From contig CAMAXD010000002.1 of NCBI GenBank assembly GCA_945861975.1, positions 1 to 59,450 on the forward strand: 59,450 nt of DNA, read 5' to 3'. This document shows, piece by piece, positions 36,717 to 44,873 of the stretch (positions are counted from its first letter, which is position 1; every line of letters begins with the position of its first letter). The DNA is from Candidatus Kuenenia stuttgartensis (lineage in GTDB: Bacteria > Planctomycetota > Planctomycetia > Planctomycetales > Planctomycetaceae). The position numbers and the translations under genes are program-made. Below the pieces are notes generated by a model. It worked only from the letters and a program-made list of their open reading frames with translations, had not been told where the DNA came from and made no database searches.

Positions 36717-36790
36717 CCAGCCTCCTCTTCTCCCTATCTTATGGTTCTCCCTATCTCCCACTCTCTGGGTCTCCCCGTCTGGCCTATCTC
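36717..36790. repeat. CT-rich repeat (copy B) between the four-helix-bundle and DUF1553 genes
   Basis: The plus strand has CCCAGCCTCCTCTTCTCCC, then TATCTTATGG, CTCCCTATCTCCCACTCTC and GGGTCTCCCCGTCTGG. It shares block style and several words (ATCTCC, CTCCCACTCT, TCTCCCCGT) with copies A and C. Confidence 0.6.
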
Positions 36791-39700
36791 AGTGTGACGA
36801 AGTCATTGTGGTTGATCAGTGCCCAGATAAGATTTGCTCTTGCCGTTTCCGGAGACCCTCCGGAGAGTTTTCTCCACGACTCAAGAGCCGAGACACTGGC
36901 CGTGATTTCAGCCTCGCCAGCATTGATTCCAGTAACGACTCGAAACGCACTACGAGCAAAATCTTCGTCTTCAGGGACTCCATTGGATAATCGCTGTGCG
37001 ATCTGTTGTGAAGCATCCAAAGCCAGCTGACTATTGCTCAGTGCCAGCGCCTGCTGAGGAACGATGCTCTGCTCTCGCCGATAACAGTCTTTGACCAGAG
37101 CTTCATCGAATGTCGTCAGAAACAAGCTCCGGTCGTTGTTCGAATGAAAGAAATAGAGACTGCGACGAGTTGATGCGGCCTGTTGATCAGCGGGGATGGA
37201 TGGTCCGCCCATTGTGGAGTCGAGAATTCCCGCTATCGAAAGCAATGAATCTCGCACAAGTTGCGACTCCATTCGGATCGGGACTCGTCGCCACCAGTAA
37301 CGATTCTCCGGATCGCTTACAAGATTGGGAGAAGAGGAGATCGGGGGATCGTGAGACGAAGCCGTCTCCTCTGCATTTTCTTCCCCATCTCCGTGTCTCC
37401 CCAACTCCCCCTCTGCAATTCCTTGGTTTCGCACAGAGGAACTCATGCGATAGACGGCCGATTCAACAATCAATGAATGCAGGTGCTTCATGCTCCAGCC
37501 ACTTTCGATTAGCTCGGCAGCCAGCCAGTCGAGTAACTCCTGATTCACTGGCGGCGTACCTTTGCGGCCAAAGTCGAATACGGTGGGCACGAGAGGCTGT
37601 CCCATGTGGCGCGTCCAGATGTGGTTCACTGCCACGCGAGCCGTTAAAGGATTACGTCGGTCTGTAAGCCATATCGCCAATGCCGTCCTTCGGCCTGTAC
37701 TGGTCGAAGAAAACTTGACCTCGGGATCATCCTTCCCGGAATTGAAGAACCGCGTTGGTGTCCACGCCGCACCAGTCATTCTTGTAAACTTCTCTTCAGG
37801 TTTGATTTCGGCCTGTAATGCCGCGCGAGATTTTTCGTGAGCCACACGTGAATCCTGAACAGCCTTTTCAGCCGCAGCTTTTTTATCAGCTGCGGCGACG
37901 AGAAGGGCTTTTTCAGCCACGGCGAGCGTATGAGCATTCTTTTCCGCCTGAACACGGCGCTCTGCCATGATTGCGGCAGCCGATTTCTCCTGCCGTGACG
38001 CATCTGCGGGATCCCATTCTGCTCGCTGAGCATCCGCGCGTTTTTCGGTGCTTTCCAGCTCCACTACTGCAACCAAGGAAGCCGCTTCAGCTACTTTCAA
38101 GTCCGCACGAGCACTCTCAGCCGCAACCTGAGCCATCTTTAGCGTCTGAGGACTACTCAGAGGATCAGAACCGGGCATTCGCAACGGAAGCTTTGGATCC
38201 AGAGCACGAATCGTGACTTCATGAAGAGCAACGAGAGCGTCAAAGGTGATCAGTTGCAACGCGCCATCGGTGCGGGGCAAAGGTGATTCCCATGCGATCA
38301 CGGGCTCGTCGTCCAAAAAAGCGTTGACCAGAGTATCTCGCACCTGGACTCGCAGCGTGTAAGTTCGATTGAGTTCAATGGGCATCGACCGAACAGCTTC
38401 GCCACCGGGATATGTCCAGTTACCGCCGCGATTCCAGGCCGCCTGAACCTTCGAGCCGCCTGCGACAGCACTGACATAAACATTCTGCTCACTATCAGTT
38501 GCCGCAGCTGGCTGGGTTGGATCTGGCTGAGTCGCATCGAACGTGATCCCGACGCTTCGCCACTGGCTGCCACCCAGAATCGTAAATTTCAGAGAAGCCT
38601 CAAAATCGCGAGGCGGCTTGTCCACCAGACGCAGAGCAGCTCGCGTCGGACCATCCATTTTCTGTTCAAGTTTTCCGGGAGTGTGAGACCAATCGCCACC
38701 GAACAACTTCCATCGAGCAGCCTCCAATGTTTCGAATTTCTCCGTCACAAGGGGAGCCAGTTCTTCGTGTTCGTCCAGCGTGCTTTCTTCTTCCTTCTTC
38801 ATTAACTTCACTACCGTTGATTCTGCGGCCAGCAGCTTTTCCTGAGTCTTTTGCACTTCGGCCTTAGCGGTTTCAGCCTGCTGCCGAGCCTTCAACAGGT
38901 ACGCTTCAAAAACCCAGGGCCGACGTTCTGGCTCTCTGGCTTCTTCTGGAAGATTCACGGGGGAGATTGTGAGATCTGAAAAACTCAGCACCTGTGGAAT
39001 ACCGGGCTGAATGACGCGGGATTTATCCGGAGTTCGCTCATCGCCTCGAATGTATAAATAGGTTGGTTCGTCCAACAGACCGTCAAAGATCCGGGGAATC
39101 CCATCGCGAGTCAAATCAGACTCACCGGGCACAACATCCATTCGCACATGATACGGCTCAAAGAATGCGCGAAGGCGGTAATAGTCTTCCTGCGCAATAG
39201 GGTCGTACTTATGGTCATGACACCGCGCGCAGTTCATCGTCAGACCAAGCAAGCCCTTGCTGACATGTTCAACCGTTTCTTCCATCCACTGTGGTCTGTT
39301 AAAGAGCCAGTAGTTTCGCGCGAGATATCCAGTGGCCCGAAGTTTCCCGAGATCATTGGGATGCAATTCATCCGCCGCGAGCATCAGGCGAATCATCTCA
39401 TCGTAGGGAGTATCGGCGTTTAAAGATTCCACGATCCAATCGCGCCAGTGCCAGATGTGCTTCTGGCTGTTTCGCAGCTGGTCTCCAAGTCCCCACCAAT
39501 CGCTGTAACGCCAAATATCCATCCAGTGTCGTGCCCAGCGTTCGCCATGGCGAGGATCATCGAGCAGTTGTTTCACGGTCTGCTCATACCAGAGCGGAGA
39601 CCCATTGGCTTCGCAGGCCGCAATCTCGTCTGCGTTCGGAGGGATACCAATCAGATCCAGATACAGCCGTCGCAATTGAATAATTCGTGCAGCCTCTGGT

Positions 39701-40281
39701 TGAGGCGAGACGCCATGTTTCCGCTGCTGTTGCTCCAGAAATGCATCGATCGGAGTACGGCACCGGTCAGAAGAATCAGCCGGTACCGAGGGCCGAACGA
39801 TTGGCTGAAACGCCCAGTGTTGCGAAGGATCAGTTTCCGGCTGTTCATCCATCGGCGATTTTGCTCCAGCCGCAATCCAGCGGCGAATCAGCTCGATCTG
39901 TTCGGCGGTGAGAGGTTCGCCTTCCTCCGAGGGCGGCATTCTCTCTTCCGCATTTGAGGCCGCGATACGCTTCAGGAGAATGCTGCTTTCCGCCATCTCT
40001 CCGGCCACTACTGCAGTGCCGGACTCACCGCCTTTGATGGCCAGTGCGGCCGTATCCAAACGCAGCCCGGCTTCTTGCTTCAGGGCTCCATGACAGGCAT
40101 AGCAGCGTTGCTGCAGGATCGGCTTCACCTGCGTCAGATAGTCCGCGGGTTCGTCCGCAGCCATCGCGTCAGAGATGAAGAGAAGGGCCGCCAGCCAGAT
40201 GAAAACAGACACACGTCCCGTGACACGAAAAACTTGAGCATCGCAGTTCCACGGCCGCATAGAAGACGAAAGTTGATGCAT
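36784..40281 (-). CDS. PSCyt1-DUF1549-DUF1553 protein with LamG-like domain and coiled coil
   Basis: This 1165-aa exported protein has a signal segment (VSVFIWLAALLFISDAMA), then a planctomycete c-type cytochrome domain with one heme site CYACH at residues 60-64. DUF1549 follows (about 170-390, with RHGERWARHWMDIWRYSDWWG and GLTMNCARCHDHKYDP, a second CxxCH). A concanavalin-like sheet domain spans about 530-690 (LKFTILGGSQWRSVGITFD). A Lys/Ala-rich coiled coil runs from about 700 to 830, and DUF1553 fills the C-terminal third (RVAVNHIWTRHMGQPLV; REQSIVPQQALALSNS). Such proteins pair with DUF1501 proteins and may carry electrons from exported oxidations, though this is not proven. About 28 residues near 957-985 are encoded by a palindromic CT-rich insert. 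Confidence 0.9.
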   Translation of the reverse strand: MHQLSSSMRPWNCDAQVFRVTGRVSVFIWLAALLFISDAMAADEPADYLTQVKPILQQRCYACHGALKQEAGLRLDTAALAIKGGESGTAVVAGEMAESSILLKRIAASNAEERMPPSEEGEPLTAEQIELIRRWIAAGAKSPMDEQPETDPSQHWAFQPIVRPSVPADSSDRCRTPIDAFLEQQQRKHGVSPQPEAARIIQLRRLYLDLIGIPPNADEIAACEANGSPLWYEQTVKQLLDDPRHGERWARHWMDIWRYSDWWGLGDQLRNSQKHIWHWRDWIVESLNADTPYDEMIRLMLAADELHPNDLGKLRATGYLARNYWLFNRPQWMEETVEHVSKGLLGLTMNCARCHDHKYDPIAQEDYYRLRAFFEPYHVRMDVVPGESDLTRDGIPRIFDGLLDEPTYLYIRGDERTPDKSRVIQPGIPQVLSFSDLTISPVNLPEEAREPERRPWVFEAYLLKARQQAETAKAEVQKTQEKLLAAESTVVKLMKKEEESTLDEHEELAPLVTEKFETLEAARWKLFGGDWSHTPGKLEQKMDGPTRAALRLVDKPPRDFEASLKFTILGGSQWRSVGITFDATQPDPTQPAAATDSEQNVYVSAVAGGSKVQAAWNRGGNWTYPGGEAVRSMPIELNRTYTLRVQVRDTLVNAFLDDEPVIAWESPLPRTDGALQLITFDALVALHEVTIRALDPKLPLRMPGSDPLSSPQTLKMAQVAAESARADLKVAEAASLVAVVELESTEKRADAQRAEWDPADASRQEKSAAAIMAERRVQAEKNAHTLAVAEKALLVAAADKKAAAEKAVQDSRVAHEKSRAALQAEIKPEEKFTRMTGAAWTPTRFFNSGKDDPEVKFSSTSTGRRTALAIWLTDRRNPLTARVAVNHIWTRHMGQPLVPTVFDFGRKGTPPVNQELLDWLAAELIESGWSMKHLHSLIVESAVYRMSSSVRNQGIAEGELGRHGDGEENAEETASSHDPPISSSPNLVSDPENRYWWRRVPIRMESQLVRDSLLSIAGILDSTMGGPSIPADQQAASTRRSLYFFHSNNDRSLFLTTFDEALVKDCYRREQSIVPQQALALSNSQLALDASQQIAQRLSNGVPEDEDFARSAFRVVTGINAGEAEITASVSALESWRKLSGGSPETARANLIWALINHNDFVTLR
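37325..37410. repeat. Palindromic CT-rich insert (copy C) inside the DUF1553 gene
   Basis: TTGGGAGAAGAGGAGATCGGGGGA (37325-37348, first bases given) has an imperfect inverted partner ending at about 37404 (CCCCATCTCCGTGTCTCCCC). A perfect GAGAC...GTCTC (37353-37357 and 37364-37368) sits at the centre. In the protein it adds Glu/Ser/Asp-rich text just before the DPENRYWWRR motif that normally follows closely after the DUF1553 SSA-type motif. Confidence 0.68.
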
Positions 40282-40338
40282 GACGATTCATCATTCGTTG
40301 AAAGATGTGGGTCGCTGTTCCGAATTTCTGAACGAGAC

Positions 40339-43300
40339 TCAAGGCACAAGCTTACCGTCAATCCGAAGGCCGTTGAAGCCTCCATAGATTCCAACTCCCC
40401 AACGGACAGGCTTAAGCTTTGGCTGCTGTTCAAGCTTTTTGGCTAATGCACCGGAAATTGCCGTCGATCCGATCCGCTTTCCGTCCTGTGAAATCGTCAT
40501 TTCACGTCCGGACAGGGTAAACTCAAAGACGGTCGCACCAGACTTCCAGTCCGCCTTCGCGCCCAGATGACCGGGGATCTTCATGCGATACACAGAACCG
40601 TAGGACTTCCATTTGTCGTCCGCCAGAAACGGAAACGTGTCTGCATTCCATTCACACGGATACTTGGCCGACGTGGAAACAAACAGACTGTCGCCGCTCG
40701 TGACAAGGCTTGTAATCCGCTGCCCCCAGAGATTGCTGATGTCATGCTCACGATTCTCCACATCGTAGGGATGCACGATCTCCTTCGACAACACCGGATG
40801 AGAGAACATCCGCTGCTGAAAACGCCATCGCTCATGATCCGGGTTGTAATGCCAGACTTCGCCCCACGGCCAGACTCCCACGAACATCTCACCACCGCAA
40901 ATGGCCGTAGTCTGCGCCTCGCGCGAACTGCCGGTGACACCTTCCAGCAGCGGGGGCCAGCCCGCGCGATCGCTAATCGTTGCTCCGTCGTACTGAAACA
41001 GTCGGCCAGTCGGGTACTGTCCCATCAACAACCGATCGTAAAACGAGATTGAGGAGTACAACTGATAGCTGACGTTGATATTGGGCTGCAGCAGTATGCG
41101 CCACTTGCCGTTTTCCAGAATGTAGAAGCCGCCGATGTTGGAGCCCGTCACGATCTGTTTGCGAAACTGACCCCAGGCAAATGTGGTTTCGCCAACAACC
41201 GGCAATGTCAGAACGCTGGCTTTTGAAAGATCGACGTCCAACTGTTCCGAAGTCCACGGGCAGGCATACAGCTTGCTGAAGCCATCCTCGTCACTCACGT
41301 ATGAGCGATAGGCACGATCACGGCGATCAACATGATAGAAACACAAATACCCATCAGCGTAAAAGAACAACTGGTAACTGCCGCTGGCGGGCTTATCCAG
41401 AATTGTGCGACCATCATATTGAACGGTGCTGTCGCCAAATGTCAGCAGCCCCGAACCGACTCGCATGGTCTCTTCGGTTCCGCCCACTTCCGGAACGGCC
41501 TGCCACTGTTTCGCGGCCGGGTCCCATGCTCTAACGCCGCCATAGGTCGAATACACGACATCATCGCGAGTGTAGAGATAGGTTCCACAGAGATCGTTCG
41601 GCCGTGGCAGCAATTCCACATCAACGTTCTGATCGCTCTGCGTGGAACGAACATAGAACTGAATCGCATGCCGATCGGCTCGATAGCGAGTGTTGTAACC
41701 GTTCTGAAATCCGGCTCCGATGGTGATGGAAGCGTCTTCGCTCTGTACTTCAAAGAGTGATCCGAAGTTCTGGCCGATATCAATTCCTCGATCGACCGTG
41801 ACCTGAACCCTCGTTGAATTTTCAGGTTGCTGAAACACAACCGGAGCGTATTTCGCGATCAACGTTTCTCCGCCACTCTGAATGTACTCCGGCGTGCCAT
41901 CTTCATTCAGATCGAGTAATCGTTCTTCGATGGAAATCGGAGGCAGCACCAGCCCGGTATGCTGCAGTGCGATGCGATCCTGCGCGGGGCGATAGACATA
42001 GCTGCGGAAGTTGTCGCCGGTCTGAGTTCCCACGACGACGACTCGTTCTTTTTGCCCGGGCAGTACGATCGACTGCAACTGACTATGCTGGTGTTTGAAA
42101 TCCGGATGAGTATGGCCGATGGTCTCCAGTCTTTGCAGCGGAGACAGGATCGGGGCGTGATCGTCAGTCTGACCTTCGTTTCGGACGAAATAAATTCCGC
42201 TGCCAGGATTTGGATCGTTGGCTCCATAGGTCGCTCCCGCGAGTACCAGATCCAGTCGTCCGTCGTGATCCAGATCCAGTGGAGCAGCCACAGCACGATG
42301 ATGAATGCGAATGATCTCTCCTCGCGAGTCTTTCAGCGGCCCGAAGGAGCGGAATTCGAAGCGATCATTTTCCCCCAGAGGCTTCTCCAGCCTTAGCAGA
42401 TACAACCATCCCTTGTCGGTGCCGACAATTAAATGCTGCTGACCACTTCCGTCGTAATCCCATAACGCCGCTCGATGAAACCCCCATCGAGTCATATGCT
42501 GGATGTCCGTGTCACCGTCGACTTTGAAAATCCCGTTCTGATCCAGAAGTGGAAATCGTAAGGACGATAACTTCGGCTGTCCGTCAGCAATCGTTAACTC
42601 GCGGAACATCCAGTGCGAATCGTTCTCCAGCAGAAAGCGACGGCCTTGAGAATCAGTCAGAATCTCAGTGAAGTTATAGCCTCGAGTGGGAACGTCCGTG
42701 CCGCTGATCCAGCGTTCAAAACGAAAACTCGGAACTGGTCCAGGCTGCTTCAGATTTCGACAGACAGCCAGGTCACAACCGCGTGAGATCAGCAAGTTTG
42801 GCCAGGGTCCGTCACCATGCACGGCCAGCACCGCGTGATAGTTGTAAGCGTCGTAACCATCGTCTGGAAGATCCTCAATGGTCAGCTCTCCGAGATCACG
42901 AAACACGGGCTCGTTCTCGGACCCACTCCCGGCTCTCTGCAGGTAACGAATCTGGTTTCCGTTCATGCCGCTCAGCACGATCAGGTCATCTGAGTTTGTC
43001 TCAGCGTTGTGGTACATCACTGGTCGAGAAGCACCGCCCGGATAGCGAATGCCGTTCTCCGTACCTTCGCCGATCAGCAGTGTCTGACCATTCTCATCTT
43101 TCAACAGGTGTTGCGGTCTTGCGTGCTCAACGGCATCTCGCTTCTTATAAGCGACCCCGGCGAACACCGGCAGCCCGTGGTCAGTGTCAACATGCGGCAG
43201 CTGCCAAAGCACTCCGCCCCAGTCGCCAATGATCAGATCGGCTCGCGTCGAATTCTTCGGACGATAAACAGTGGGGTACGTGTAATTGAAGTTCTCCGGC

Positions 43301-43815
43301 CAGATCGATTCCGGATGTTCGGCCAGTCGATACTTTGGATTGACGAACGGGATGTTGAATGACAAGCCTTCTTTCGTCCGCAGCGGTTTCGCAGCAACCT
43401 CCAGCGTGATGTTCGGAAACTCGCCCACACGTCGCAGGCAGGAGATGTTTCCCTGTCGATCCGTACCGATGGCTTCTTCCCGTCCATCGCCGTCCCAATC
43501 GACGGGCTCAATCATCAGCACAACATGCCCAAGTTGGTCGCACAACCGAATCGGTTCACCAATGGTTTGCAGGTCTTTCGAAGGATAAAGATAAACACCA
43601 TCCCACAGCCGAGCAATCAGCAAATCCTGCGCATCGGGGGCTGACCACGAGACAACATCGGCGCTCACGATGGTTCCGAACGACAGGCGCCCCGAGTCCG
43701 TTCGCAATTCGGTGAGCGAACCAAATTCCACGTTCGACTGCGCTTGGCAGACAGCGATATCACCGAGGCATGCCACGATGGCAAGCAATCTCAATAAACG
43801 ATTCAAAGAGTTCAT
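40339..43815 (-). CDS. Large exported beta-propeller protein with FG-GAP/VCBS-type repeats
   Basis: The 1158-aa protein starts with a signal peptide (LLRLLAIVACLGDIAVCQAQ). Most of the rest is repeated beta-sheet text with Asp-rich calcium-binding-like motifs: DWDGDGREEAIGTDRQGN, DYDGSGQQHLIVGTDKGWLYLL, DLDHDGRLDLVLAGATYG, and DLNEDGTPEYIQSGG. These are FG-GAP/VCBS-like blades as seen in large planctomycete exported proteins and rhamnogalacturonan-lyase-like enzymes. No catalytic site is recognised. The C-terminal third also looks like propeller blades (YDGRTILDKPASGSYQLFFY, FYDRLLMGQYPTGRLFQYDG). It lies 57 bases upstream of the DUF1553 gene on the same strand and likely heads that operon. 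The product may bind or degrade a polysaccharide at the cell surface. Confidence 0.78.
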   Translation of the reverse strand: MNSLNRLLRLLAIVACLGDIAVCQAQSNVEFGSLTELRTDSGRLSFGTIVSADVVSWSAPDAQDLLIARLWDGVYLYPSKDLQTIGEPIRLCDQLGHVVLMIEPVDWDGDGREEAIGTDRQGNISCLRRVGEFPNITLEVAAKPLRTKEGLSFNIPFVNPKYRLAEHPESIWPENFNYTYPTVYRPKNSTRADLIIGDWGGVLWQLPHVDTDHGLPVFAGVAYKKRDAVEHARPQHLLKDENGQTLLIGEGTENGIRYPGGASRPVMYHNAETNSDDLIVLSGMNGNQIRYLQRAGSGSENEPVFRDLGELTIEDLPDDGYDAYNYHAVLAVHGDGPWPNLLISRGCDLAVCRNLKQPGPVPSFRFERWISGTDVPTRGYNFTEILTDSQGRRFLLENDSHWMFRELTIADGQPKLSSLRFPLLDQNGIFKVDGDTDIQHMTRWGFHRAALWDYDGSGQQHLIVGTDKGWLYLLRLEKPLGENDRFEFRSFGPLKDSRGEIIRIHHRAVAAPLDLDHDGRLDLVLAGATYGANDPNPGSGIYFVRNEGQTDDHAPILSPLQRLETIGHTHPDFKHQHSQLQSIVLPGQKERVVVVGTQTGDNFRSYVYRPAQDRIALQHTGLVLPPISIEERLLDLNEDGTPEYIQSGGETLIAKYAPVVFQQPENSTRVQVTVDRGIDIGQNFGSLFEVQSEDASITIGAGFQNGYNTRYRADRHAIQFYVRSTQSDQNVDVELLPRPNDLCGTYLYTRDDVVYSTYGGVRAWDPAAKQWQAVPEVGGTEETMRVGSGLLTFGDSTVQYDGRTILDKPASGSYQLFFYADGYLCFYHVDRRDRAYRSYVSDEDGFSKLYACPWTSEQLDVDLSKASVLTLPVVGETTFAWGQFRKQIVTGSNIGGFYILENGKWRILLQPNINVSYQLYSSISFYDRLLMGQYPTGRLFQYDGATISDRAGWPPLLEGVTGSSREAQTTAICGGEMFVGVWPWGEVWHYNPDHERWRFQQRMFSHPVLSKEIVHPYDVENREHDISNLWGQRITSLVTSGDSLFVSTSAKYPCEWNADTFPFLADDKWKSYGSVYRMKIPGHLGAKADWKSGATVFEFTLSGREMTISQDGKRIGSTAISGALAKKLEQQPKLKPVRWGVGIYGGFNGLRIDGKLVP

Positions 43816-43842
43816 GGATGGCTCGCGAGTGGAAAAAGAGAC

Positions 43843-44624
43843 TTACCTTTTTCGAAGAGCCATCCTGCAGTCTGAATCAGGTGGCACTGATTCTCCGATT
43901 CTCTCAACAAGGTGGTTGAATAAATACTGCCAGACCGCTTCATGCAGGAATTTACCGGACGCATCTTTTACCGCAGCACCGGTCGGGGCGACGGAACGGT
44001 GAGCTCGCTTCTCGTCATTCCTGACATCCGCGTTCGTGATCAGACGCCTCGAATTCCCGAACGGGGCCGGCACCTGATCGCCATTGATAATTGGGCCGAA
44101 CTTTGCCAGCCCCGGCAGTGGCCAGCTTCGGCAATAGTGATCACCACTCCAGCCACCATCGAGCACAGGACTGAAGCCAAAGAATCGATTCGCTTCGGTG
44201 GCTGCTTGCAGACCCTGCCACTTTCAGACTGATCTTGCGGCCCGCAGAACATCACAACTCGCTCAAATTTCTGGTGTTTTGCAAAGCGGGCAGCCGTCGT
44301 CGAACCATGCGAACTCCCCGCCATGATCACTCGATCCCAACGCATTCCGCCGTTGGTGCTGTTCATGAGATATCGCCATTTCCCCTGCGGATTCTCTTTG
44401 TCGAGCCACTTCACGAACTGAAAGGTTCGCTCCATCATCCCAGCGGGCTTCGGGATGGAGACAACGTCACTAAAGTCTTCTCCGGTGGCCGCTTCAAGTC
44501 GGATCTTCCCAAGGAAATACTCATCCTCCGGCGCAGGCTCTTGATCGAATTTTCCGAACCCGCCATTGGCATAATGCACCTGAATGGAATCCACTCTCGA
44601 GTCCGAAAAATGCTGTCTCCTCAT
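43843..44624 (-). pseudogene. BPSS1187-like alpha/beta hydrolase, 5'-truncated and frameshifted
   Basis: The first frame (from 44624) reads DSIQVHYANGG, GKWRYLM, and WDRVIMAGSSHGSTTAARFAK with the nucleophile elbow GSSHGS, then VMFCGPQDQSES. A single missing base near 44221-44223 then changes the frame. The other frame continues WQGLQAATEANRFFGFSPVLD, GGWSGDHYCRSWPLPGL, and KDASGKFLHEAVWQYLF to a stop at 43843. Together these rebuild the C-terminal two thirds of a BPSS1187-family hydrolase. The signal peptide and first strand with LFLPGTGG are absent upstream. The family's substrate is unknown. The gene is truncated and out of frame, so almost certainly inactive unless the base is a sequencing error. 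Confidence 0.75.
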
Positions 44625-44873
44625 TCGACGCCGACGATCGATAAGCCTCGGGATTTAACAATGGCCTCCTGCTGTCTCGATCTACTAAGAGCCGTTGATA
44701 TCGATATTAAACACGTCGCCCGGGACATGCCACTTCCCGACATGCAGCACCTGCATAAACCTCTGCCTGTCAGGCAGGATCGACCACAACCGCTGCTCGG
44801 ATTCGAGCTACAGGAGCGATGGCTCAACTGGTGACAATGTGTGATAACGGAGCCCATTGAGATGCTGCCATGA

